A stretch of DNA of 64,000 bases from Nocardioides litoris (GCF_006346315.1 NZ_VDMR01000004.1:248001-312000), one strand, 5' to 3'. Positions 17,831-26,714 are shown, counted from the stretch's first letter. Notes: generated by a model from the letters alone, not told the origin. Numbers and translations: made by a program.

Positions 17831-19051
17831 ATGACCACCACCCCCGTCCGACCCGGCACCGGCAGCCCGGTGCGCCCCGGCTCGCCCGAGCTCCGCGCCC
17901 TCCTCGACCGCATCTCGGTCGACGCCGACGTGCGCGACCGTGACCGCGTGGCGCCCCACGAGCAGATCGCCTGGGCCAAGGAGGCCGGTCTCGGCCGCCT
18001 GCGGGTCCCGGTCGAGCAGGGCGGGGCCGGGGCGAGCGTCCGTGAGTTCTTCGCCACCCTCATCGAGCTCGCCGAGGCCGACTCCAACGTCGCGCACATC
18101 CTGCGCACGCACTACTGGTTCGTCGAGCAGCAGCTCATCGCCCCCGACCCCGAGGCGAAGGCCCGCGGCCTCGCGCTCATCACCGCGGACCAGCTCGTCG
18201 GCAACGGGTTCAGCGAGCAGAGCAAGCACGCCGTCGGCCTGCGCTTCGACACCACGCTCACGCCCGACCCCGCCGGGGGCTTCCGCCTCAACGGCACGAA
18301 GTTCTACTCCACGGGCACCCTGTACTCCGACCACACCCAGATCTGGGCCGCCGCGCCCGACGGCAAGATCGCCGGCGCGGTCATCCCGCTCGACCGCGAG
18401 GGTGTCACCGTCGAGGACGACTGGGACGGCTTCGGCCAGCGCCTCACCGGCACCGGCAGCACGCGGCTGGACGACGTGCACGTGCGCGAGGAGGAGTTCT
18501 TCGACCTCGGCGACCCCGACGAGCTCGACCCCGGCTACAACGGCGCCTTCCTGCAGCTCTACCTGCAGGCCGTGACCGCCGGCATCCTGCGCAGCGTCCG
18601 CAACGACGCCGTCGCCTGGGTGCAGAAGCGCTCGCGCAACTTCGGCCACTCCGGTGCCGCGACCGCCGCCGAGGACCGCCAGGTGCTGCAGGTCGTCGGT
18701 GAGATCTCGGCCGACGTCTTCGCCGCCGAGGCCATCGTGCTCGCCGCCGCCGACGTCATCCAGGACGCCTTCGACTCCGTCGTCGACGGCGCCCCCACCC
18801 CCGAGGCCACCGAGGCCGCCCAGCTCGCCGCCGCCCAGGCCAAGGTCGCCCTCGACCGCTTCTCCTACGCCACTGCGGCCAAGCTCTTCGACGTCGGCGG
18901 AGCCTCGGCCACCCAGAAGGTCCACAACCTCGACCGGCACTGGCGCAACGCCCGCACCGCCTCCACGCACAACCCGACCTTCCTCAAGGCCAGCGCCATC
19001 GGCGACCACCACGTCAACGGCGCCGGGTTCCCCGGCAACGCCTACTTCTGA
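17831..19051 (+). CDS. Acyl-CoA dehydrogenase-fold flavoprotein (DszC/SfnB-like)
   Basis: A 406-residue protein with the acyl-CoA dehydrogenase fold but motifs nearer to flavin-dependent monooxygenases for sulfur compounds (DszC, SfnB). These are RVPVEQGGAGASVREFF near residue 58, VGNGFSEQSKHAVG near 126, LNGTKFYSTGTLYSD near 155 and a C-terminal DVGGASATQKVHNLDRHWRN. These enzymes use reduced FMN from a partner reductase to oxygenate substrates such as sulfones or dibenzothiophene. The ATG has a strong AGGAGGA six bases upstream. The substrate is unknown; a sulfur role is inferred from similarity only. Confidence 0.8.
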   Translation: MTTTPVRPGTGSPVRPGSPELRALLDRISVDADVRDRDRVAPHEQIAWAKEAGLGRLRVPVEQGGAGASVREFFATLIELAEADSNVAHILRTHYWFVEQQLIAPDPEAKARGLALITADQLVGNGFSEQSKHAVGLRFDTTLTPDPAGGFRLNGTKFYSTGTLYSDHTQIWAAAPDGKIAGAVIPLDREGVTVEDDWDGFGQRLTGTGSTRLDDVHVREEEFFDLGDPDELDPGYNGAFLQLYLQAVTAGILRSVRNDAVAWVQKRSRNFGHSGAATAAEDRQVLQVVGEISADVFAAEAIVLAAADVIQDAFDSVVDGAPTPEATEAAQLAAAQAKVALDRFSYATAAKLFDVGGASATQKVHNLDRHWRNARTASTHNPTFLKASAIGDHHVNGAGFPGNAYF

Positions 19052-19147
19052 CCCGATTGGTCGCAGACCGGCGGCCCTGCGCAGCGGCCCCGCGTCGCTC
19101 TCGCAGGGCTGCCGCGACCTGGTACGGCGGGGCCGATCCCACCCCAC

Positions 19148-19686
19148 GATGGTCGAGGAAGGCGCGCTGGCGCCTGTCTCGAGACCACTCACCGGCTGCC
19201 GTCGCGTGGTCTCAAGACGGGACTTCGTCCCTCCTCGACCACCGTGTGGTCGCTCCTGACCTGGCGCCACGGTGGTCGAGGAAGGCCGCCTGGCGGCCTG
19301 TCTCGAGACCACTCACCGGCTGCAGTCGCTTGGTCTCGAGACGGGACTCCGTCCCTCCTCGACCACCGTGTGGTCGCTCCTGACCTGGCGCCACGGTGGT
19401 CGAGGAGGGCGCGCTGGCGCCTGTCTCGAGACCATTCACCGGCTGCCGTCGCGTGGTCTCGAGACGGGACTTCGTCCCTCCTCGACCACCGTGTGGTCGC
19501 TCCTGACCTGGCGCCACGGTGGTCGAGGAAGGCGCGCTGGCGCCTGTCTCGAGACCATTCACCGGCTGCCGTCGCGTGGTCTCGAGACGGGACTTCGTCC
19601 CTCCTCGACCACCGTGTGGTCGCTCCTGACCTGACGCCACGGTGGTCGAGGAAGGCCGCCTGGCGGCCTGTCTCGAGACCACGCAG
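19148..19686. repeat. Palindromic repeat array 1 (period about 123 bp)
   Basis: Four full units and one half unit recur at 19148, 19271, 19395, 19518 and 19641. Each unit holds two inverted elements. The first runs from GGTGGTCGAGGAAGG to CTGTCTCGAGACCA with inner stem AGGCGC/GCGCCT, or AGGCCGC/GCGGCCT in the units at 19271 and 19641. The second runs from GTGGTCTCGAGACGGGAC to GTCCCTCCTCGACCACC. A spacer rich in CACCGGCTGC separates the two, and a GTGTGGTCGCTCCTGACCTG linker joins units. Long open frames here are by-products of the repeats. The rest of the 19052-19746 gap holds no other recognisable gene. Confidence 0.93.
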
Positions 19687-19746
19687 CCCCAGCCGACGTA
19701 CCCGACCCCACCCCGCGTCCCACCCGAACCCCGAAAGGCCCCATCC

Positions 19747-20382
19747 ATGTCCTCAGTCGGACTGCTCTTCGTCGGAGCCGTGCTGTTCGTCAACGGCCTC
19801 CTCCTGCTCGGCCACGTCGACCCCAAGACCGCCGGCGTCTTCAACCTGTTCGTCGGGGCGCTCCAGACGGCGATCCCCTTCTACCTCATCGCGACCGCGA
19901 CCTCGCCCGACGTCGTCCTGTCGGCGGCGGGAGTGTTCATGTTCGGGTTCACCTACCTGTACGTCGGCATCAACAACCTCGCCGGCTTCGACGGCCCCGG
20001 CCTGGGCTTCTACTCCGCGTGGGTCGCGATCATGGCCGTCGGCTTCGGCGTCACCAACCTGGTCCGCTTCGACGACACCGCGAGCGCGCTGCTGTGGTTC
20101 CAGTGGGCGGTGCTGTGGGGCCTGTTCTTCGTCGTCATCGGCCTCGGCCAGGCGCAGTGGACGACCTTCACCGCCTGGCTGACGCTCATGCTGTCGTTCA
20201 CCACCTGCACCGTGCCGGGCTTCGTCTACCTGCTCGGCGAGACCGTGCCGGCCTGGGCCGTCGCGGCCTCGATCGTGCTCACCGCGGTCGCCCTGGCCCC
20301 GCTCGCCCTGCGGGCCCTGCGCGACGGCGGGTCGACGGCCGTCGAGCCGTCGGCGCCCTCGCCGGTGGCCGTGCCTGCCTGA
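19747..20382 (+). CDS. AmiS/UreI-family channel protein
   Basis: A 211-residue protein with six or seven transmembrane segments and the family N-terminus GLLFVGAVLFVNGLLLLGHV, followed by VFNLFVGALQTAIPFYL. AmiS/UreI proteins conduct urea or short-chain amides across the inner membrane, often beside amidase or urease genes. No such gene adjoins it here; the amidase at 4658 is 15 kb away. The ATG at 19747 has AAAGG about ten bases upstream. It lies directly after the repeat array, so its promoter must be within or just beyond the repeats. Confidence 0.9.
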   Translation: MSSVGLLFVGAVLFVNGLLLLGHVDPKTAGVFNLFVGALQTAIPFYLIATATSPDVVLSAAGVFMFGFTYLYVGINNLAGFDGPGLGFYSAWVAIMAVGFGVTNLVRFDDTASALLWFQWAVLWGLFFVVIGLGQAQWTTFTAWLTLMLSFTTCTVPGFVYLLGETVPAWAVAASIVLTAVALAPLALRALRDGGSTAVEPSAPSPVAVPA

Positions 20383-20384
20383 GC

Positions 20385-20957
20385 TCAGACGTGGGCGGCG
20401 GTCCACCCCGTGGCCGCCGCCCACCGCTCCGCGGCCGCGATCACGAGGTCGCAGGCGGGGTCCTTCACCGCGTGGTAGGCGTCGACGTCGTCGGGGTGCA
20501 GCTGCGCCAGCGCCCGCTTCACGCGGGCGTAGGCCTCGGCGGCCTCGGCGTCGGCCCGCAGGTAGTCGCGGAACAGCAGCGCGTAGCGGTGGTTGGCCCG
20601 TCCGGCCTGCCGCACGTGCAGGTGGGTACCACGCCAGCCGGCCGGCGCGCGGTAGTACCGCTTCTCCCACCCGGACGGGTCGCCGGCCCCCGGCGGCGGG
20701 TGGTCCGCGGTGATCTCGCTCCGCTCGGAGCCCAGGGTCGCGAAGCCCGCCTCCACCCGCGGGTCGTCAAGGTCGGCCACCGTCACCTGCACGTCGATCA
20801 CGTCCTTGGCCGCCAGGCCGGGCACCGAGGTCGACCCGACGTGGTCGACGGCCAGCGCGGCCGGGCCGAGCGCGTCGCGCAGCACGCCCGCCACCCGCTC
20901 GAACTCGGCCGGCCAGCCCTCGTCGTACGGCTCGATGACGATGCTGGGGGAGGTCAT
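20385..20957 (-). CDS. GrpB family protein
   Basis: A 190-residue protein of the GrpB/UPF0157 group, which has a nucleotidyltransferase-like fold. Typical motifs are IEPYDEGWPAEFERV, VDHVGSTSVPGLAAKDVIDV, HLHVRQAGRANHRYALLFRD and YARVKRALA near the C-terminus. The biochemical role is not established; some members are fused to dephospho-CoA kinase. The ATG overlaps the stop of the small membrane protein gene as ATGA. It is last in a three-gene minus-strand operon. Confidence 0.88.
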   Translation of the reverse strand: MTSPSIVIEPYDEGWPAEFERVAGVLRDALGPAALAVDHVGSTSVPGLAAKDVIDVQVTVADLDDPRVEAGFATLGSERSEITADHPPPGAGDPSGWEKRYYRAPAGWRGTHLHVRQAGRANHRYALLFRDYLRADAEAAEAYARVKRALAQLHPDDVDAYHAVKDPACDLVIAAAERWAAATGWTAAHV

Positions 20958-21136
20958 CGCTGGCGCGATGCCCGGCGGAACCCGAGCACCCCCACCAGGA
21001 CCGCGAGCACGCCGAGGACGACCAGCAGCAGCGTGGGCTGCTCGCTCGAGGCCCGACGCGCCAGGGCCAGGACGAGGACGCCGACCCCCACGCCGCCCAG
21101 CAGCGAGAACAGCCGGGCCTGGGTCTCCGCGCTCAC
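20954..21136 (-). CDS. Small two-helix membrane protein
   Basis: A 60-residue protein with two hydrophobic helices (about residues 9-27 and 34-52) joined by a short charged loop (ARRASSEQP), with an arginine-rich C-terminus. The GTG at 21136 overlaps the upstream stop and its stop overlaps the GrpB start, so both junctions support it as a real gene. No family was recognised. Confidence 0.7.
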   Translation of the reverse strand: MSAETQARLFSLLGGVGVGVLVLALARRASSEQPTLLLVVLGVLAVLVGVLGFRRASRQR

Positions 21137-22038
21137 GCGCGCACCCTAGCCGCGGGCACGGTCGGGGCCAGGTCGGCCAGCACCCGGTCGCAGACCTCGA
21201 CCAGCGCGGCCCGGACGGGCGCGGCGCGCTCGGCGAAGACGAGCTGGGCCTCGGCGTAGGCACGCTTGCCCTCCGCCGTCTCGACCGGCACCGGTGACCA
21301 CTGCTCGCCGGTGTGGTCGAGCACCACCCCGCCGAAGTCGTACGGCGCCGCCCGCATGTCGAGCACCCGGATGTCCCACGCCAGCTCGAAGGCGTCCAGC
21401 ACCAGCTCCGACGGCACGAGCGGCGAGAGCCGGAAGGCGTGCTTGTAGAGGTCCATCCCGGCGTGGAGGCATCCCGGCTGCTCGAAGTCGGCGCGGTCGT
21501 CGCGGCCGGGGGAGAGCGTGTTGAGCGGGCGGGCGGGCTCGGTGAAGAACCGGAACGCGTCGAAGTGCGAGCACGCCACCCGGTGCGACTCCACGACCCG
21601 GTCGGTGCCGGCACCGCCGAGCCGCAGCGGCCAGGCGTGCCGGGTGCCGGGGCCGCCCTCGTCCGCCCGGTAGACCATCGCCCACTCGTGCATCCCGAAG
21701 CACCCGGTGTGGGCGGGCCGGGCCGCCGTCGCGGCGAGCAGCCGGCGCAGCGCGAGCACCAACGGCCGTTGCGTGGCGGCCCACGACGCCGTGACGGTCC
21801 CGTCGGCGTACCCCTTCAGCCCGTCGTACGCCGGCGCGTCGGCCAGCCGCGCGCCCCAGCCGGGGTGCCAGCGGCGCAGCTGGGCGGGCCGGTGGGAGTA
21901 GTAGGTGAAGAGGAAGTCGTGGACGGGGTGCTGCTCGCCGGCGTCGCGACGGGCCAGGTGGGGGGCCACGAGGCGGTCGACCCGGGCCGCGTGCGCAGCG
22001 GCGCGGGGTTCCCACTCCGCGCGCGCCAGGGTCTCCAC
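21133..22038 (-). CDS. Conserved protein, putative 3-methyladenine DNA glycosylase
   Basis: About 301 residues from a GTG at 22038; a TTG at 22047 is an alternative. The sequence contains HPVHDFLFTYYSHRPAQLRRW, TGCFGMHEWAMVYR, SHFDAFRFFTEPARPLN and CLHAGMDLYKHAFRL. From memory, similar actinobacterial proteins carry the label 3-methyladenine DNA glycosylase. No helix-hairpin-helix or other glycosylase motif is visible, so that function should not be relied on. The conserved His, Glu and Asp could form a metal or active site. It heads an operon with the small membrane protein and GrpB, and is divergent from the TAXI gene. Confidence 0.65.
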   Translation of the reverse strand: METLARAEWEPRAAAHAARVDRLVAPHLARRDAGEQHPVHDFLFTYYSHRPAQLRRWHPGWGARLADAPAYDGLKGYADGTVTASWAATQRPLVLALRRLLAATAARPAHTGCFGMHEWAMVYRADEGGPGTRHAWPLRLGGAGTDRVVESHRVACSHFDAFRFFTEPARPLNTLSPGRDDRADFEQPGCLHAGMDLYKHAFRLSPLVPSELVLDAFELAWDIRVLDMRAAPYDFGGVVLDHTGEQWSPVPVETAEGKRAYAEAQLVFAERAAPVRAALVEVCDRVLADLAPTVPAARVRA

Positions 22039-22065
22039 GACCGTCAAGCGTAGGCGGGACCGTGG

Positions 22066-22071
22066 GATGCT
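22066..22071 (+). promoter_or_regulatory. Probable leaderless -10 element (GATGCT)
   Basis: GATGCT ends six bases before the GTG at 22078, without a ribosome binding site between. It follows the same spacing as the other leaderless candidates in this window. Confidence 0.45.
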
Positions 22072-22077
22072 GCCCCG

Positions 22078-23052
22078 GTGACCAGGGTCGGTCGACGCAC
22101 CGTGCTGCTCGCCGGGGCGGGTCTGCTCGGCGCCTGCGGTGGTGACCCGTCCTGGACCGGGGCCACCGGCCGGCTGCGACTGGCCACCGGCAACGCCGGC
22201 GCCGTCTTCTTCCGGTACGGCGAGGCGCTGGTCGCCGAGGCCGCCGCCCGCGTGCCGGGCCTGGAGGCCGCGGTGGTGCCCTCGGGCGGGTCGGTCGACA
22301 ACGTCCGCCTGGTCGCCGGGGGTCGCGCCGACGTCGGGTTCTGCCTCGGCGACACCGCGCTGCTCGCGCTGGCGGGGGACGCGCCGTTCGACGCGCCGCA
22401 GCGGCTGGTGGCGGTGTGCCGCCTCTACGACAGCTTCCTGCAGGTCCTGGTGCGCGCCGACTCCGCGGTGCGGTCCGTGCGCGACCTGGCGGGCCGGCGG
22501 GTCGAGGCCGGCCAGGCCGGGTCGGGCACGCGCCTCGCGGTCGGGCGCGCGCTGGCCGCCGCCGGCCTGCGGCCCGGGGAGGTCGAGCTGGGCGCCGACG
22601 ACCTCGCGACCGGCCTCGCCCGGTTGCGGGCCGGCCGCACCGACGCCCTGTGCTTCGTCAGCGGCTACCCGATCCCGGCGATCGTCGAGGCCGGTCGCAC
22701 CCTGCCGCTGCGCGCCCTCGACCTCGGGGCCGTCGTGCGCCCGATGGCCGAGCGGTACGGCGCGCAGTACGTCGCCGGGCCGCTGCCGGCGGGCGGCTAC
22801 GGCCTGCCCGCGAGCGTCGAGACCCTCTCGGTCAAGACCTACCTGGTCGCCGCGCCCGACCTGCCGGCTCCGGTGGCCGAGGCGGTGGCCGGCGTCGTCT
22901 TCGGCCGCCAGGACGCCCTGACCCGCCGGGTGCCCGACGTGCGGCAGCCGACCGTCGCCGCGGGCGTCTTCACCGAGCCGCTGGACCTGCACCCGGGGTC
23001 GGTGCGCTGGTTCCGGGAGCGGGACCGGTCGCTGCGGCCGCCGGGAGCCTGA
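22078..23052 (+). CDS. TAXI-family TRAP solute-binding lipoprotein
   Basis: A 324-residue protein with a lipobox (LLGAC, Cys19) and the TAXI signature LATGNAGAVFFRYGEAL near residue 35. SGGSVDNVRLVAGGRADVGF follows near 68, then AGQAGSGTRLAVGRAL. It would be a membrane-anchored extracytoplasmic receptor for a carboxylate or amino acid. No TRAP permease gene (4TM/12TM) is adjacent. Its 3' end instead overlaps a sensor kinase on the other strand by 83 bases. A sensing role for the kinase is an attractive inference. Confidence 0.88.
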   Translation: MTRVGRRTVLLAGAGLLGACGGDPSWTGATGRLRLATGNAGAVFFRYGEALVAEAAARVPGLEAAVVPSGGSVDNVRLVAGGRADVGFCLGDTALLALAGDAPFDAPQRLVAVCRLYDSFLQVLVRADSAVRSVRDLAGRRVEAGQAGSGTRLAVGRALAAAGLRPGEVELGADDLATGLARLRAGRTDALCFVSGYPIPAIVEAGRTLPLRALDLGAVVRPMAERYGAQYVAGPLPAGGYGLPASVETLSVKTYLVAAPDLPAPVAEAVAGVVFGRQDALTRRVPDVRQPTVAAGVFTEPLDLHPGSVRWFRERDRSLRPPGA

Positions 23053-24412
23053 CCCGCACGCGCAGCCCGGGGTCGCCCGGGGCGATCTCGACCCGCCCTC
23101 CGGCGTCGCGCACCCGGGCCACCACGATGGCCAGGCCCAGCCCGGTGCCCTCGACGTCGGCGTGCCGGTCGAGCCGCCGGAACCGCTCGCCGAGCGCGGC
23201 CGCCTCCGCGGCGTCGACCCCGGGGCCGGCGTCACGCACCTCGAGCAGCCACGCACCGTGGTCGTGCCCGTCGGCGGCGAGCCGCACCGTGACGGCAGCT
23301 CCCTCGGCGTACTTGCCGGCGTTGTCGAGCAGCGCGTCGACCACGGTGGGCACGAGGTCCTCCTCGAGCACCGCGGGCGCGGTCGTGGGCTCCACCTCGA
23401 GTGCCAGCAGGTCGCCGAACAACGGCCGCCACAGCTGCACCCGCTCCCCGAGCCGGGTGACGACGTCGACGGGCACCGGCGTCCGGTCCGACCCGCCCGC
23501 GCGGCTCACCTCGACCAGGCCCTCCAGGGCCCGGCTCATCCGGTCGGTCTCGGCGAGGACGGGACCCAGGTCGAACGGGTCGTCGGGCCCGCCGGCGCCG
23601 CGACCCTCGGCGGCGGCCGCCACGGCCAGGTTGTCCAGGCGCAGGCGCAGGGCGGTCAACGGGTTGGCCAGCTGGTGGGAGACGTCGCTGACCAGGTCGC
23701 GCTGCTGGCGCTGCGACAGCTCGACCCGTTCGGCCATCGTGTTGAACGCCGCGCCGAGCCGCCGCAGCTCCGGCGGCCCGACGGTGTCGACGCGCACCGA
23801 GGCGTCGCCGTCGGCGAGCCGGCCGGCGCTGTCCTCGAGCCGCCGCACGGGCCGGGTGATCCACCCGACCAGCGGGATGGCCACCAGCCACCCGACCAGG
23901 CCCAGCACCAGCAGGCCGAGCGCCGCCACCCACGCCGTACGCCGCGCGACCGCGTCACGCACCACGCCGGTGTCCTGCACGAGCACGACCGCGCCGAGCA
24001 CCTGCGCGTCGCGGCCGACCGGGGTCGCGACGACCATCCGCTCGGTCCGCCACGGCCACGCTGCCGGCGGGGGAGCGGTGGGGGTGCCGTCGAGCGCCGT
24101 GGCGACCGCGGCGTCGAGGTCGTCCGCCGCGGCCGGTGCCGAGCCGGCCACGACCGTGCCGTCGGCGTCGACGACCCACACCCGGGCCCCGTACACCTCG
24201 TCGTAGCGCTCGAGGTCGGGCTCCAGCCCGGCCGGCCCGCCCTCGTCGAACCCGGCGGCGGCCAGGGTGGCGAAGCGGGTCGCCGCGGCCAGCCGGTCGG
24301 CGTGCAGGGCCGTCGTGCGGCCCTCGGCCCACCCGGTGAGCAGGGGGACGGCCAGGCTGGTCAGGAGGGCGGCGAGCAGCACCAGGGCCAGCGCCAGGAG
24401 CCGGCGGCGCAC
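22970..24412 (-). CDS. Two-component sensor histidine kinase
   Basis: A 480-residue kinase. TM1 is about residues 5-26, with a periplasmic sensor region to about 155 and TM2 about 158-182. HAMP follows (ITRPVRRLEDSAGRLADGDA), then the H-box DVSHQLANPLTALRLRLDNL with the phosphorylated His. N-box DNAGKYAEG, G1 DAGPGVDAAE and G2 GTGLGLAIV are present. The GTG at 24412 lies three bases after the regulator gene. The C-terminal 27 or so codons overlap the TAXI gene on the opposite strand. Confidence 0.93.
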   Translation of the reverse strand: MRRRLLALALVLLAALLTSLAVPLLTGWAEGRTTALHADRLAAATRFATLAAAGFDEGGPAGLEPDLERYDEVYGARVWVVDADGTVVAGSAPAAADDLDAAVATALDGTPTAPPPAAWPWRTERMVVATPVGRDAQVLGAVVLVQDTGVVRDAVARRTAWVAALGLLVLGLVGWLVAIPLVGWITRPVRRLEDSAGRLADGDASVRVDTVGPPELRRLGAAFNTMAERVELSQRQQRDLVSDVSHQLANPLTALRLRLDNLAVAAAAEGRGAGGPDDPFDLGPVLAETDRMSRALEGLVEVSRAGGSDRTPVPVDVVTRLGERVQLWRPLFGDLLALEVEPTTAPAVLEEDLVPTVVDALLDNAGKYAEGAAVTVRLAADGHDHGAWLLEVRDAGPGVDAAEAAALGERFRRLDRHADVEGTGLGLAIVVARVRDAGGRVEIAPGDPGLRVRVRLPAAAATGPAPGTSAPTPGAGPAAR

Positions 24413-24415
24413 GCC

Positions 24416-25108
24416 TCAGCCCTCCTCGACCAGCAGCCGGTAGCCCACCCCGCGGACCGTCTCGATCCGCGCCGCCGAGCCGAGCTTGGCCCGCAGGGAC
24501 GCGACGTGCACGTCGAGCGTGCGGCTCGCGCCGACCCAGGTGGTGTCCCAGACCTCCTCCATGAGTGCGGCCCGGCTCAACGGACGACCCGCCCCGCGGG
24601 CCAGGGCGAGCAGCAGCTCGCACTCCTTGGCGGTGAGGCCGACCGTGCCCTCGGGCGTGTGCAGCTCGCGGGTCTCGACGTCGAGGTCGACCGGCAGGTC
24701 GGGCGCGGGCGGGGCCACCGCCGCTCCCGTCGTACGACGCAGCACGGCCTCCATCCGGGCCAGCAGCACCGGGAGGCTGTAGGGCTTGGTGACGTAGTCG
24801 TCGACGCCGGCCCGCAGGGCGCCGACGACCGAGCTCTCGGCCCGGCGGGCGGTCAGGGCCACGATCGGGACCCCCGACCGCTCCCGGATGCGGGCGCACA
24901 GCCACAGGCCGTCGTGGTCGGGCAGCCCCATGTCGAGCAGGACCAGGTCGAGCCGGTCCTCCTCGGCCGCGCCCGCGGCGTCGTCGGGCACCAGGTCGAG
25001 CCCGGCCCGCGCCGTGCCGGCGTGCCGCACCGACCAGCCCGCGACCTTGAGCCCCTGGGTGAGGCCGGCGGCCACGCCCTCGTCGTCCTCGACCACCAGG
25101 ACCCGCAC
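24416..25108 (-). CDS. OmpR-type response regulator
   Basis: A 230-residue protein. The receiver domain (1-120) has acidic residues VVEDDEG, the phosphorylated Asp in LVLLDMGLPD, ALTAR and the conserved Lys in YVTKPY. The winged-helix domain (130-228) ends RIETVRGVGYRL. The frame opens to 25144, but the GTG at 25108 has GGAGGGG five bases upstream and gives the usual N-terminus VRVLVVEDD. It is cotranscribed with the kinase three bases downstream. The likely target is the nearby TAXI gene or an unlinked transporter. Confidence 0.93.
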   Translation of the reverse strand: MRVLVVEDDEGVAAGLTQGLKVAGWSVRHAGTARAGLDLVPDDAAGAAEEDRLDLVLLDMGLPDHDGLWLCARIRERSGVPIVALTARRAESSVVGALRAGVDDYVTKPYSLPVLLARMEAVLRRTTGAAVAPPAPDLPVDLDVETRELHTPEGTVGLTAKECELLLALARGAGRPLSRAALMEEVWDTTWVGASRTLDVHVASLRAKLGSAARIETVRGVGYRLLVEEG

Positions 25109-25175
25109 CGCGACCCCCTCCACCGGCCCGACCGACGGACGCACCCTAGGACATGACCGGCGGAGGGAGGGGCGC

Positions 25176-26525
25176 TCAGACCCGGGCCGCCTCGCGGGAC
25201 CCGGTCGAGAGGCCCTGCTCGGCGTCGAGGGCCGTGGGCGCCTTGTTCTTGAGGAAGAAGACGTAGACCACGAGCGAGGCCGCGATGGCGACCGTCACGT
25301 AGATCGCGAACGCGCCGGTGGCCTCCCGCGACTTGGCCGCCTCGTAGACCAGGGGCGCGGTGCCGCCGAAGGCCGAGTTGGCCAGCGCGTAGCCCAGGCC
25401 GACGCCGAGGGCGCGGACGTGGGCCGGGAAGAGCTCGGCCTTCACGATCGCGTTGATCGAGGTGTAGCCGGTGAGCAGCACGTAGGTGCCGGCCAGCATC
25501 GCGAAGCTGCCGAGCGGCGAGGTGACCTGCGGCAGCAGGGTGATGAAGGCGTAGGTCCACAGCACGCCGCCGATGCCGAACGCGACCAGCAGCGGCTTGC
25601 GGCCGACCTTGTCGCTGAGCAGCCCGCCCAGGGGCTGGATGAGCATGAGCAGCACCAGGGCGGCGAAGTTGATCCAGGTCGCGGTCATCCCGGCGTCGGC
25701 GTAGGCGCCCTTGACGATGCTCGGGCCGGTGACGCTGTAGGTGTAGAAGGCGATGGTGCCGCCCATGGTGACCAGGAAGCACAGCGCCAGCTGGCGCGGG
25801 TAGGCGGTGACCAGCTCGACCAGCGAGCCCGACCTGCGGGCGGTGCCCTCGTCGAGCTCGGGCAGCGACTCGTCCATGGCCGTGCGCAGCCACAGCACGA
25901 CCACGGCGCTCACGGCGCCGAACGCGAAGGCCACGCGCCAGCCCCAGGCCTCGATCTGCGCGTCGGTCAGCAACGACTGCTGGAGCAGCAGCATCAGCTG
26001 CGCCAGCACGTGGCCGCCGACGAGGGTGACGTACTGGAAGGAGGAGAAGAAGCCGCGGCGCCCGGGCGTCGCCGCCTCCGACATGTACGTCGCGGACGTG
26101 CCGTACTCCCCGCCCGTCGCGAAGCCCTGCAGCAGGCGGCACAGCACGAGGATGACGACCGCGGCGGCCCCGATGGACTCCCGCGTGGGCGTGACCGCGA
26201 TGACCAGCGACGAGGCCGCCATCAGGCTGATGCTGAAGACCAGCGCGGGTCGTCGTCCGTGCCGGTCGGCGAACCGGCCGAAGAACCACGAGCCCACCGG
26301 CCGCATCACGAAGGTCACCGCGAAGATGGCCATCGTGTAGATGCCGGCGTTGGGCTCCTCGTCGCCGAAGAACTGGGTCTCCAGGTAGGCGGCGAAGACC
26401 GTGTAGACGTACACGTCGTACCACTCGACGAGGTTGCCCAGCGCGCCGCGCACGGTGTTGACCACGGCCCGCGCCGTGCTCGGCGGGCCTCCAGGTGTCC
26501 GGGGGCTCTTCGTGCCGCTCGCCAT
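25176..26525 (-). CDS. MFS transporter, metabolite:H+ symporter (MHS) family
   Basis: About 449 residues and 12 membrane segments. Family signs are NLVEWYDVYVYTVFAAYL near residue 30, the loop motif FGRFADRHGRRPAL, RLLQGFATGGEYGTSATYM and EAWGWRVAFAFGA. MHS members import alpha-ketoglutarate, citrate, proline/betaine or shikimate with protons. The substrate is not readable. The frame opens to 26594, but the ATG at 26525 has GAGGAG seven to twelve bases upstream. It is divergent from the FAH-family hydrolase across 201 bases; an AT-richer block at 26618-26637 may be promoter DNA. Confidence 0.92.
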   Translation of the reverse strand: MASGTKSPRTPGGPPSTARAVVNTVRGALGNLVEWYDVYVYTVFAAYLETQFFGDEEPNAGIYTMAIFAVTFVMRPVGSWFFGRFADRHGRRPALVFSISLMAASSLVIAVTPTRESIGAAAVVILVLCRLLQGFATGGEYGTSATYMSEAATPGRRGFFSSFQYVTLVGGHVLAQLMLLLQQSLLTDAQIEAWGWRVAFAFGAVSAVVVLWLRTAMDESLPELDEGTARRSGSLVELVTAYPRQLALCFLVTMGGTIAFYTYSVTGPSIVKGAYADAGMTATWINFAALVLLMLIQPLGGLLSDKVGRKPLLVAFGIGGVLWTYAFITLLPQVTSPLGSFAMLAGTYVLLTGYTSINAIVKAELFPAHVRALGVGLGYALANSAFGGTAPLVYEAAKSREATGAFAIYVTVAIAASLVVYVFFLKNKAPTALDAEQGLSTGSREAARV

Positions 26526-26714
26526 GGTCTCGCTCCTCTCGCCGCCCGGGCCGGCGGCTCGGGGTCCCTCGACGCTAGGTGTGACCGTCGCCACGCGCCG
26601 AGCGTCGGAGCCCCGGCTTTACACACACTTTGCAAACCCGGCCGCCACCGCGGGGCCACCGCCCGTCCCGCCGCCCGTCCCACCGCCAGGGCCGGACCGA
26701 CGGCGGCCGCTCGC

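Noticed and set aside
19244-19740. Open frames inside repeat array 1
   Set aside because: They repeat the same peptides in several frames on both strands, and no ribosome binding site or conserved domain supports them.
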